DNA of 64,000 nucleotides from Amylostereum areolatum. Taxonomy: Eukaryota > Basidiomycota > Agaricomycetes > Russulales > Stereaceae. The stretch covers positions 1-64,000 of the forward strand of contig SAXG01000004.1 in the NCBI GenBank assembly GCA_012932865.1, in the 5' to 3' direction. Shown piece by piece: positions 9,919-18,762 of this stretch. Below the pieces are notes generated by a model that saw nothing but the letters and a program-made list of their open reading frames with translations, did not search any database and had not been told where the DNA came from. The translations under genes and the position numbers were made by a program. Position 1 is the first letter of the stretch, and each line of letters begins with the position of its first letter.

Positions 9919-10369
9919 ATCACGTTCCTCAATTTTGCAACAATGTTTGTTTTGATTGAGTTGGGGCGCGTTGCTCGCAGTGGGTTGGGGTGCTCGGCCT
10001 TGGGTCGGTCCTCGGTTGTGTGCTTCGCGTGTGGGTTTTCTTGTTCCGACTTTTCGGAGGAGACTTCTCAGAGCGTTTGCAGCTCGATTGTTTCCGCCCG
10101 CGCATTTGCACAGTGTTTGCGCGCGAGATCATTTCGGATCTTTGTTGTGCATTTGACTTGCGCTTTGCGACGTATTTGGGATGCACGTGATCGTGGGAAT
10201 CCCCCACCACGGCAAATCCTGCGGGCCCGGAAAAATCCACACCCCACGCCCACAAACTAGCAGTCTCATCTGCCCTCTCACTGCCCTCTCAAATTGTATA
10301 GTAAATAGGATTATCATTCTATTTACTAATAATTTTCCGGACGCTTATACAGCGTCATCTAACTAGCCC
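9919..10369 (+). other. Element B 3' noncoding end with two hairpins
   Basis: No gene. The last 70 bp hold two stem-loops, AGTAAATAG...CTATTTACT (about 10299-10327) and GACGCT...AGCGTC (about 10340-10356), then CTAACTAGCC which is complementary to a site near the left end. They may be cis-acting ends. I looked for Ngaro-style split direct repeats here and did not find them by eye. Confidence 0.45.
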
Positions 10370-10798
10370 GGCTTCATGCGCTATCAGCAGCGGCTTCTCG
10401 AACTCTCCTCCGACTACGAGTGGACGGCGGTTCGCGAGTACCACAGCCAATTCTTCGACTCCCGTGTCGCGGAAATGGCCCAAGGGGAGTACGGCATGTG
10501 GAGCAACATTGACATGCAACTCCAGGCTTCCTGCCTTTTTGGTCGCCTCCTCACGGAACCGGCACGATCTTTTGGAACAAACACTGGCCAGACCGCTGCA
10601 TCATCTGGCACCAAGACGTTTAAGAAGCGAGACCTGAGCCCCCAGTCTCGTGACATCAACGCAAAAACCATGTGCTTCAAGTTCCAAGCCGGCCGTTGCG
10701 ACACTCCCTGCCGGTTTGGTCACATCCATCAATGCGCACAATGCAGCTCCACTGACCACGGCGCTGTCAAGCACGACACTCGGTGGACCTCTGCCTAG
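10370..10798 (+). pseudogene. Element A gag, C-terminal part with cysteine-rich motif
   Basis: Continues element A Gag after element B: GFMRYQQRLLELSSDYEW, EYHSQFFDSRVAEMAQGEYG, then a CCCH-like cluster CFKFQAGRCDTPCRFGH followed by CAQCSSTDHG, ending at TAG 10796-10798. FKFQAGRC...CRFGHIHQC is a common tail of DIRS-type Gag proteins in fungi. The region 10799-11034 after it is C-rich spacer with no further gene. Confidence 0.75.
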
Positions 10799-11034
10799 GT
10801 TGCCGGGCCGGTGAATTTGAGCATCACCAATGCCCGCCACGGTTTTCCCCCCATCTCTGGTTCCCCACTTTTGGACTCCTTCCCCGCATTTCAGACCCCA
10901 CCCCCTCGTCCTAACACCGACCCTCGTGCCAACCACCCCACCCTTTCCCCCCCCCTCGCATATCTACTTCCCTCCGCCTCTCTGCATGGTCCCGCTATTT
11001 AGAAGCCTATCCCAACCCCGTTTTTGTACAAACC

Positions 11035-12416
11035 TTGCTTAATATCATTCAGTTCGGCGCATCAGTTGGTTTCTCGGGTGATCGCACAGCTTCGCAAACC
11101 AGCTTCAACCTGAAGTCCGCCCTTGACAACCCTAACGCCGTCTCGCGCGACATCGAGAAGCAGCTTGCCAATAGGTGCTCCCATGGCCCTTTTCAGCACC
11201 CCCCATTCCCCAACTTCCGTTGCTCTCTGCTTGGCGCTGTCACGCGCAAGCACTCTTCGAAGGTTCGACGGATCCATCATCTATCATAGCCTCCAGGCAG
11301 CTCCGTCAATGACGGCATCCCCGACAAGGAGGCCGCCATACACTATGACATGTTCCGCTCCGCGGTCGATGACCTCACCAGATCAGGTCCCGGCTCCCTC
11401 ATGATCAAACTCGACCTCGACTCCGCATTCCGCCAGATCCCAGTTCATCCCGCCGACTGGCACCTCCTCGGCTACTCCTGGATGGAGAAGCTTTATCACG
11501 ACATTGTCCTCGTGTTCGGCTTGCGCTCGGCACCGTACATTTTCAACCTCTTTGCTGAGGCTCTGCACTGGATTATCGCCAGGCACATCCCCGCTCGCCT
11601 TCGTCACTACCTCAACGACTTCCTCGGCATCTTCCATCCAGACATGCCACACAACCGCGTTGCCAAAGCACTCGATTGGATCCTGGCACTCGGCCAAGAA
11701 CTCGGACTCCGTTTCCAGCCCGAAAAAGTCGACGGACCCGATACAGTCATCGAGTTCCTCGGTCTCATCCTCAATTCGGAAAAAATAGAGGCACGTCTAC
11801 CTGAAGCTAAGCTCGATACACTTCAGGACCTCCTAGCTGCTTGGGTCGACCGCGGACACTGTACATTGCTCGAGCTGCAGGAGCTCACGGGTTACCTGCA
11901 GTTTTTCTCACAAGTCATCCCCACATCATGGGCCTTCCTTCACAACCTCTACAAATTCTCCGGCTCGTTCCAATCGACTCGCGCACGCAGACACATCCCG
12001 GCATCTGTCAAACACGACCTCTACACTGATGCCAGTGGCTCGAAGGGCATCGGCGGCATCTTCAGTTCGCATTGGTTTGTGTGTCGCCTCCCACGGTGGC
12101 TCCGCGGACGCGACATTCAGTACAAAGAACTATACGCGGTTCTCCATGCCATCTCCTGCTGGGGAGAGGACCTCCGCGGAAAATCTGTCATCTTCCATAT
12201 CGACAACCAAGCCATCACCCTCGCGCTGCAAAACCTTACGAACCGGTCGGCACCTGTCATGGGTGCTTCCTTCGGATGGCAGGCACCCTTGATTTCCTTT
12301 TCTCTGCCATCTGGCTCTCCTCTAAAATGAATGCGCTCGCTGATGCTGCCTCCCATTTTGCATATGCCCGGCTGTTCAAACTTGCCCCCTACCTCGACCG
12401 ACAGCCCTCTTCGTGA
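11035..12416 (+). pseudogene. Element A reverse transcriptase-RNase H, catalytic Asp lost
   Basis: Frame-shifted at the N-terminus (about 11160-11340), then open from 11350 (MFRSAVDDLTRSGPGS). RT blocks: KLDLDSAFRQIPVHPADW, VFGLRSAPYIFNLFAEAL, and the catalytic box reads YLNDFLG where YLDD is expected, so the first of the two aspartates is Asn. RNase H follows (DLYTDASGSKGIGG, KELYAVLHAIS, FHIDNQAITLAL) and shifts frame near 12270; its tail SSKMNALADAASHF is in another frame, ending at 12416. Both the missing Asp and the frameshifts rule out activity. Confidence 0.8.
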
Positions 12417-13474
12417 CGCCTCCCCGTTCATGGTACACGCGAAACCAAGACGTCTCTGCCGCCGCCACCTTTTACCTTTGGCATGGACTCGCGTCCTCTA
12501 CCCGGACTACCTATAGCACCGGCCAAAAGTCCTTCTTCACCTTCTGCTGCCTCCACGGCCATTTTAACCCCAACGGAAACATGCTCCCTGCCCCAATCAA
12601 CGTCATCATGGATTGGTGCGCTAGCCTCGCCAGAAAAGTCCAGCCGAAGACAATCAAGCAGTACATTATGCACGTCCGATCTGCCCACGTCAAGCAAGAC
12701 CTCCCCTTCAGTGTTATGGAGTCCCCACGCCTCCAGCGGCTCATCCAAGGGATTAAGCAAGTACATGGGGAGAAGGATTGTAAGCTGCGCCTTCCCGTTA
12801 CCCTCAATGTCCTCCTCCGCATCCTCCCTAACATCCGCCCCAGCCCCCTCCATGACACCATCTATGCCGCCTGTGTCCTCGCATATGCAGGACTCCTTTG
12901 ATGCGGTGAATTCACGGTCGACTCGACCAAAAAAGAAGCCTTTGCCCCCGACTTCAAGCTCGCCTGCGGCCACGTCTCCATTGAGGGCGCTGGCAACGAC
13001 TCCTTCGTCGTCGTCAACCTCCCCACTTCGAAGACCGACACCTTTTGCAAAGGCGTCACTATCAAACTCGCCAGCGCGCCCAGCCTGGCCTCTGACCCCG
13101 TCGCCGCCCTGTGCGCCATCCTGCAGCCCGACAATAACCACAACGCTCCCCTCTTCCAGATGGAAAATGGCCAGTGCCTCTCCCGCGTTCGCTTCATCAA
13201 GGAGGTCCACTTCACCCTCGCCGCCGCTGGCATTGACCCCAATGGCTATTCCGGCCACAGCTTCCGCCGTGGCGCTGCCTCTTCCGCCGCTCAGGCCGGA
13301 TTTAGCGACTACAAAATTCAGCTCCTTGGCCGCTGGCGGAGCGACGCTTACCACCTCTACATCGACCTCGACGACACGCGGCATCTGCACCTCTCCCGTG
13401 CGCTCCATTGGGTCCATCCTCAGGGCACGCCTTACGACCCACTGGGCTCTCTCGCACCCTCCCACTTGGCCTGA
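12413..13474 (+). pseudogene. Element A tyrosine recombinase, one in-frame stop at box I
   Basis: The frame from ATG 12413 overlaps the RT tail by 4 bp and is open to 13474 except for TGA at 12899-12901. Core-binding domain: YLWHGLASSTRTTYSTGQKS, ASLARKVQPKTIKQYIMHV. Box I reads AYAGLL-stop-CGEFTV where Arg (CGA) is expected, so the stop sits on the catalytic arginine. Box II HSFRRGAAS is intact and the tyrosine lies in RWRSDAYHLYIDLDDTRH. Element A would have used it for integration. Confidence 0.82.
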
Positions 13475-13590
13475 GGTGGTCCCCATGGCCGCCAATTATG
13501 CTCCCTTGACCGCAATCTTATCCTTTGCACCGCAATACCGTGTGATGTCTCGTCATCCATTCCCGCCTAGCAGCAGAGCAGCATTGAAGA

Positions 13591-14330
13591 CCTCAGCAAG
13601 CTGGGGAGCTCTCACTGACCCTTGCCACCGGTGAGCCAATGGGCAGAAAGAGTGTATTGTTTCAGCTGTTTCTAATGCAAAGGCAGGTCCGGCAAGGTGG
13701 CATTATGTCCAATATGACCTTCTAATCTCGCCGAGATTTCGCCCAGTTAAGGTACTGGAGCTCGGCGAGCTGGGGAGCTCTCACCGACACCTGCCACCGG
13801 TGAGCCAACAGCTAGCAATGGTGAATCATATCACCTGTTTCTAATGCAAAGGCAGGTCTGGTGAGGTGATAGTATGCTATCTGTACCCTTCCAGACATGC
13901 CGAGATTTTGCCTAGTTCAAAATACTAGCTCTCGCCGAGGTCAAGAGTTCTCATCAACACCTGCCACCGGTGAGCCAATGGGCAGAAAGAGTGTATCGTT
14001 TCAGCTGTTTCTAATGCAAAGGTAGGTCCGGAGAGATGATTGTATGTTGTATATGGCCGTTTGGTCTCGCCAAGATTTCACCCAGCTCCACTACTAGATC
14101 TTGGCAAGCTCAGGAGCTCTCATCACCCCTTGCTGCTGGCAAGCTAATAGGTAGAAAGAATAGAGTGTTTCACCAGTTTCTAATGCAAAGCAAGGTTGTG
14201 TGAGATGGTGTTACATCAGTATTGATCAATTGATCTTACCACAATTCAGACTAAGCTAAGAAAATCTTATCAGTGTATACTACCCCAGAGCTAGTACCAG
14301 CTGGAGATATGGAACTATTTCACTGGTTTT
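13591..14330 (+). repeat. Tandem ~170-bp satellite array (L1 left arm, continued)
   Basis: Four units with the anchor CTAATGCAAA at 13671, 13841, 14011 and 14180, giving spacings of 169-170 bp. Each unit carries GCTCACCGGTGGCA-type and CTCGCCGAG-type CpG palindromes, and divergence rises toward 14330. The array is the inverted partner of 17081-17762. Confidence 0.8.
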
Positions 14331-14854
14331 TAGCATAGTATGAACTCTGCAAAGATGGTTGAGTATTACTACTACCCTCTTGATGCTGTCTTGATTCTGT
14401 CTGGTGTATGCAGTATACATTGCACAGATTGAGCATAGGTAAGGGTGCTGTCAGGGGTCAGTATAAGTTCTTAACATCATTTGACCACAGTTCAATGCAA
14501 GTCTGATTCAATGATGTTATTTCACTACTTCTAGGATCTACTACAATCCAGTCTGGGATATTGAGATGATTCTTGGTAGGAATAGTGGTCAAATTACTCT
14601 CAAACCCATAACTTGGTTTACAGCCTTTGTGTTCTAATATTTTCTTCACTTAAGCTTTCATCTCTATTATGATGCTTAGAGTTGTATACAGTTGCATAGA
14701 ACACTCAGTATACAACAACACATGTAAGAACATACTGTATTCTATACCACATACTTGCGTGTATTTGACATGAGCAAGATTGCTAAAACTATACAGAGCT
14801 ATTCAAATAATCCAGACTCAATCTTAGCAATATTGAGATGGTGGTTGCACAGGC
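14331..14854. other. AT-rich L1 core DNA with a short unassigned frame
   Basis: Much more AT-rich than its surroundings. A 63-codon minus-strand frame (14649-14458: MKKILEHKGCKPSYGFESNL..., ending VKNLY) has protein-like composition but no family I recognise. It may be an exon of the same lost gene as 16272-16708. Confidence 0.3.
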
Positions 14855-16271
14855 CAGAGCATGACACGAGTTGATCCGCGGATCTACCCGTATCCACGGC
14901 ACGGGTACCCGTGGTATCCTGGACCGACACCTGCATCCGCGCAGGTATCAGGCACCGGGTATACCCGTCGACGGATACCCAAACCCGCACAGATACGGGC
15001 TTTGAAGGTACCTACGGTGCCTGAGATTGATGACGTTGATCCGATGTTCTTACTTCCCATTTAAGGTAACTTTCTCATGCTCTCTTATTTTTCTTTTACT
15101 CTTACTCATGCTCACACAGTGTAGATAGCAAGGAATATATATATTTTAGTAGCTATGTTACGGTAAGTAGTACACGCGCAGGCGTCGAACACGTTGGGGA
15201 CACAGGAGGGTGTGCCTGACACGCAATGGCGGGCGTGGTAACTACGCGCGCAGTCAGGTTGGCGGGGGGCACATGGGCGGGTCAGTGGGGGGAGGCACAT
15301 AGGCACGGAGGCGCGTAGGTGCGTAGGCGCACATACGTGCACTGAGTGTGTGTGTGTGTGTGTGCGGGGCGGGTGCGCGCGTGTTGAGGGGCGAGGTGGC
15401 TGAGCGCGGAGGTGGGGGAGAGGCAGCTGAGCACAGGGGTGGGGGCGTTCAGCGCGAGAGGGTGAGCGAGGAGTGGGGGATGTACATTGGGGCGAGCGCA
15501 AGGGGCACGGGTGCGGGTGCGAGGCTGTCGAGTGCGGGTGCTTGCCTTTCGAGTATGGGCCCATGCCTATCGAGCGCGGGTGCACTCCCATCGAGTGAAG
15601 CGCGGGGCGTGCACATTGGGGGCGGGGCGGGGTGTGCCATCAAGCACGGAGGGGGCGGTCAAGGGCATGAGGGCATCGAGGGCGTGGGGACATGAAGGGT
15701 GTGGGGGCATTGGGAGTGTCGGGGGCGTGGGCGTGAAGGGCGTGGGGGGGTGAAGGGCGTGGGGGTGTCGGGGGCATTGGGAGCGTTGGGGCCATGGGGG
15801 TGTCGGGGGTGTTGGGAGCATTGGCAACGGTTGAGGGCGGTGGCAGTGGCGGCGGCAGCAATGTGCGAGCGGCGGCAGCAGCAGTGGTAGCGGTGGCAGC
15901 GGCGGCAGCAGTGGCAATGGTAGGGGTGACGGCGGTGGCAGTGGCGGCAGTAGCGGCGACGGCGACGGCAAGCGAGGAGGAGGATATGAAGGAGGAGGAG
16001 GAAGAGGGAAGTGAAAGAGAAACAGAAAGATGAGTGGGGCGACACGTCACCTTGACGCTGCGGCCAATCACAGTGGCCGGGCCAACGGGCCGCTCGGTCA
16101 CGGGTATGCATGGGTACCTTTGCGGGTTACCCGGCTACTCGGAATCGACACCTCCATCCGTGCGGGTTCCAGGCACGAAGGTACCCGTATCCGCAGGTTC
16201 GACACCTGCAGGTGTGCCTGGCAGGTACCCGAACGGGTACCCACAGGTTCAGCCACTTGTGTCATGCTCTG
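14855..16271. mobile_element. hAT-like non-autonomous element X1
   Basis: Ends are inverted: CAGAGCATGACACGAGTT at 14855 and the complement of CAGAGCATGACACAAGT at 16271. About 200 bp at each end is packed with GGTACCCG/CCCGTATCC motifs, which look like repeated transposase-binding sites. Next to the left end is a conserved TTACTTCCCATTTAAGGTAA stretch shared with X2 and X3. The middle (15180-16010) is a strongly G-rich tract. There is no transposase. Unlike X2, X3 and X4 the 8-bp flanks (GCACAGGC, GTGAAATG) do not match, so the insertion site has changed since. Confidence 0.75.
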
Positions 16272-16708
16272 GTGAAATGGACGTCCTCCACATAAGGGGA
16301 TGCACCAGAACTGCCATGCATGAATCTCCATAAGTGCACTGCTTGGACACTGTCAGGGTAATCAGAGGACTGTTTGTCGAGCTCAAGGAACATAGTTATT
16401 ACCGCTGCAAGAACATTTTCCTCCAATGAACCCACTCCTGCTGTATTTTTCATCTTCTCACGGGCAAGAGGACCAAGCCACGACAAAAACATGAGAAAAT
16501 TAGCATTCAGCTCGTGTTTGTTTTGGAGGAGAGCGCTGTAGACGTTGATCGGAGTGCTAGACAGCTTGAGCTTATTCTGTGTGTGGTCGACAAGGGGCGA
16601 GATGTCGACATGATTGAACCCAATGTTCCAAATTCGGCAAAGGTGTTGATCAATGACGAGTTTAGAAGCCTCTTCGCAGTCAAGAAGCTTCTCTGTGGTG
16701 GCGGACAT
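16272..16708 (-). pseudogene. Unrecognised protein-coding fragment, cut by X1
   Basis: A 148-codon minus frame from ATG 16708: MSATTEKLLDCEEASKLVID, then ICRIWNIGFNHVD-like and NVYSALLQNKHELNANFLMF segments, SWLGPLAREKMKNTAG, AVITMFLELDKQSSDYPD, HLWRFMHGSSGASPYVEDVHF. It has balanced composition and few low-complexity residues, as in a real exon. The natural reading ends where X1 begins; a possible continuation (NHHLNIAKIESGLFE) lies just left of X1 near 14810-14850. I do not recognise the family. It sits in the core of L1 and could be an L1 gene or a trapped host exon. Confidence 0.45.
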
Positions 16709-17080
16709 GATGGTGGGAAAATAAATGTGGAAGAGCAGTGCAAAAGTTTGTTTTCAGGGGGGGGCCTAAGGCCCAGGTTCATCACAAAAATGTGCCCCCA
16801 GTGGCCAAATGGGCCTCAAAAAATGCTATTCCGGGAGAGGGATTTTGCTAATTTTTGGCTCAAAAAATGCAATCTGGTGGACATACGTCTAGGGGAGCTT
16901 CATGGGGCCTGGTTGCACCTGTCTCATACTCTACTAGTCCTGGTATTGTGAGATATGTATGGAGTATCAGCAACACTAAAACTGTGCAGTACAGAAGAAA
17001 TCCCCTCAAACAACAGTAATAATCCATAATATCAGTGTGCTCTACCCTATGTCCAAGTTCCATGATTTATTTCCAACAGA
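16709..17080. other. L1 core, no gene recognised
   Basis: A G-run followed by a moderately AT-rich stretch; no frame longer than noise and no recognisable repeat ends. Confidence 0.4.
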
Positions 17081-17762
17081 ACTCTTGTAAGTTCCATGAT
17101 ATGGTAGCAGGACTGGATAGTTTTACTAGTCTAGTATCTCTATGGACATGACCTCAGAAAATGCTCTACCACCTCACTGAAGCTGCCTTTGCATTAGAGA
17201 CCACTAATACAATTCATCATTTTCAGCTATGAGCTTAGACATGATATGCACTAGCTAGAGATTCCCAGCTTGGTGAGTTCTACCATGTACACTAGGCTGA
17301 ATCATGGCAAAGCCAATATACAAATATCAACATTGTATCACCTCATCAGACCATTTTTTACAGTGGAAACCACTAAAATAGTTTATTACTGCTGCCTCTT
17401 GGCTTACAAGTGGCATATACTAGCAAGAACTTGTCAGCTCGGTAAGATCTACTACTTCAACTGGGCTGAATCTTGGTGGATACGAAAGGGTACAGACAAC
17501 ATAATATCACCTATCCAGACCTGCCTTTGCATTAGAAACAGCTGAAACAATGTACTCTTTCTGCCCATCGGCTCACCGGTGGCAGGTGTCGGTGAGAGCT
17601 CCCCAGCTCGCCAAGGTCAAGTATCTGAACTGGGCAAAATCTCGGCGAGACCAGACAGTCATACACATCATAATAACACCTCGCCGGACGTGCCTTGGTA
17701 TTGGAAACAGCTGAAACAATTCATTCTTTCTGCCCATTGGCTGACCGGTGGCAAGGGCCGGT
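17081..17762 (-). repeat. Tandem ~170-bp satellite array, inverted (L1 right arm)
   Basis: Reverse-orientation units anchored on the complement of the CTAATGCAAA core at about 17192, 17362, 17531 and 17700, again 169-170 bp apart. The units nearest 17762 are best preserved and match the 13620 end of the left array. The array stops where the Gypsy LTR begins at 17763. Confidence 0.78.
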
Positions 17763-18678
17763 TGTCACGGATTGCTCCATTTCTCTCTTTGTTTGCAGAC
17801 CTTGTACACGCAACACGTCACGGCACATGACTTTCCCTCGCATCACATGCTCTGACGACATCATTGCCCGGACTCCCGAGCGGGGCTCCGCCTCCTTATC
17901 TATGACATCATCGCTCCGGACTTCCATCCTCCACCCCATGACTCCTCCCTTATTGTTTCCTCCCGCTCGCACCACCATTGCATCGTATTGCACCATTGCT
18001 CTCACTTGTATATAAGGACAGTGTCTCCTCTCCCTTTTCCCTAGACTGTCCATCTCGTCGTACGGTACTGTAGCCTGTGTTGCTATCAGCAACGGTCTAC
18101 CTGTGATGCAGGTTTAGGATGTCACGACGAGGTACAAGGCGAGAGGAGACGAGGATAGGAACGAGGGGGGCGAGTGATAAACAAGAGTATGTATCTATCC
18201 CTACAGTACTTAGGAGGATACCCTAGGTAGCCGGAGAATAGAAAAGGTCGAGATGACCCTCTCCTCATAGATTAGAGAGCTCTTATATACATGAGGATAA
18301 GAGCCCAAACAAGGACAAACAAAGCTGGAGCAGGAGTGGGTCAGAACGGACTACAAAGTGGGTCACCACGGAGTACAAAGTGGGTCACAACACAAGGCAA
18401 GGTAAGTATAACTCCAAGGTCTAGATCATGACCGAGGAAGCCGAGAAGACCGGTATGCCCGAAGGGCTGGACGCGAGGCAAAGCAAAGCGAGGCGAAGTC
18501 CGATGCGAGGTCCGATGGTAAACTATAGTAAAGTAGGTCTGATGTATATATTTAGGAGGCGTTCATGACAGTTGCACTACCCTAGACCTGACACTCTCGA
18601 ATCCATTTGCTTCCTCCTGCTCCTCCTATTGTTGCGACTTAGGCGGTTCCCTCGGTCTCATAAACTGCGTTTCTGACA
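17763..18678 (+). repeat. Gypsy element 1 5' LTR, split by a solo LTR
   Basis: Begins TGTCACGGAT and ends TTTCTGACA; 424-bp type once the insertion at 18084-18570 and one duplicate are removed. TATATAAGG near 18010 is a likely TATA box. The same LTR family occurs at 24835-25258, 26565-26988, 43974-44393, 50526-50949 and 57195-59751. Confidence 0.88.
18084..18570 (-). repeat. Solo LTR of a second family (LTR-B)
   Basis: 487 bp flanked by perfect GTTGC duplications (18079-18083 and 18571-18575). A second copy lies at 36482-36985. It contains a CTTATATACATGA box and ends TTCATGACA; the first bases TATCAG are a changed version of TGTCAC in the other copy. Orientation is uncertain. Confidence 0.8.
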
Positions 18679-18762
18679 CCTGGACAGTGTACCCTTACGC
18701 CTGCCTCGCACCCTCTTCTCTTATATCTCCCTCGCCGTCTCTACGACATTAAAACCCTCACC

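Larger units (their letters stand above)
4843..10369 (+). mobile_element. YR retrotransposon B (DIRS/Ngaro-like) nested in A
   Basis: About 5.5 kb with gag (5077-6462), RT-RNase H (6533-8628, one intron) and tyrosine recombinase (8629-9918), no LTRs and no integrase. It interrupts the gag of A between codons for KLGQ and GFMRY with no target duplication, as expected for recombinase-mediated integration. A 10-bp inverted match GGCTAGTTAG (about 4895) / CTAACTAGCC (about 10359-10368) lies near the ends. The coding capacity is much better kept than in A, so B is the younger of the two. Confidence 0.85.
4012..13590 (+). mobile_element. YR retrotransposon A (DIRS/Ngaro-like), interrupted by element B
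   Basis: Gag, RT-RNase H and a tyrosine recombinase occur in that order with no LTRs and no integrase, which is the DIRS-order (tyrosine recombinase) plan. The boundaries come from the interrupted satellite: repeat sequence breaks off near 4011 and picks up at about 13591. A alone is about 4.05 kb; the rest is element B inside its gag. A TATATATA box at about 4143 precedes gag. I could not find the split direct repeats expected of Ngaro-type elements. All three genes are broken. Confidence 0.8.

Noticed and set aside
10299..10366. Helitron-like 3' end (hairpin followed by CTAG)
   Set aside because: The hairpin and CTAACTAG are suggestive, but the flanking base is not T, there is no matching TC start, and no Rep/helicase; the position fits the end of element B.
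12428..13495. 355-codon minus-strand frame
   Set aside because: It is antisense to the tyrosine recombinase of element A and arises from its codon bias.
13591..14330. CRISPR-like array
   Set aside because: Repeats are ~170 bp, contiguous and diverged with no unique spacers, and the genome is eukaryotic.
14847..16279. 8-bp target duplication for hAT-like element X1
   Set aside because: Flanks GCACAGGC and GTGAAATG differ, although the ends clearly belong to the family.
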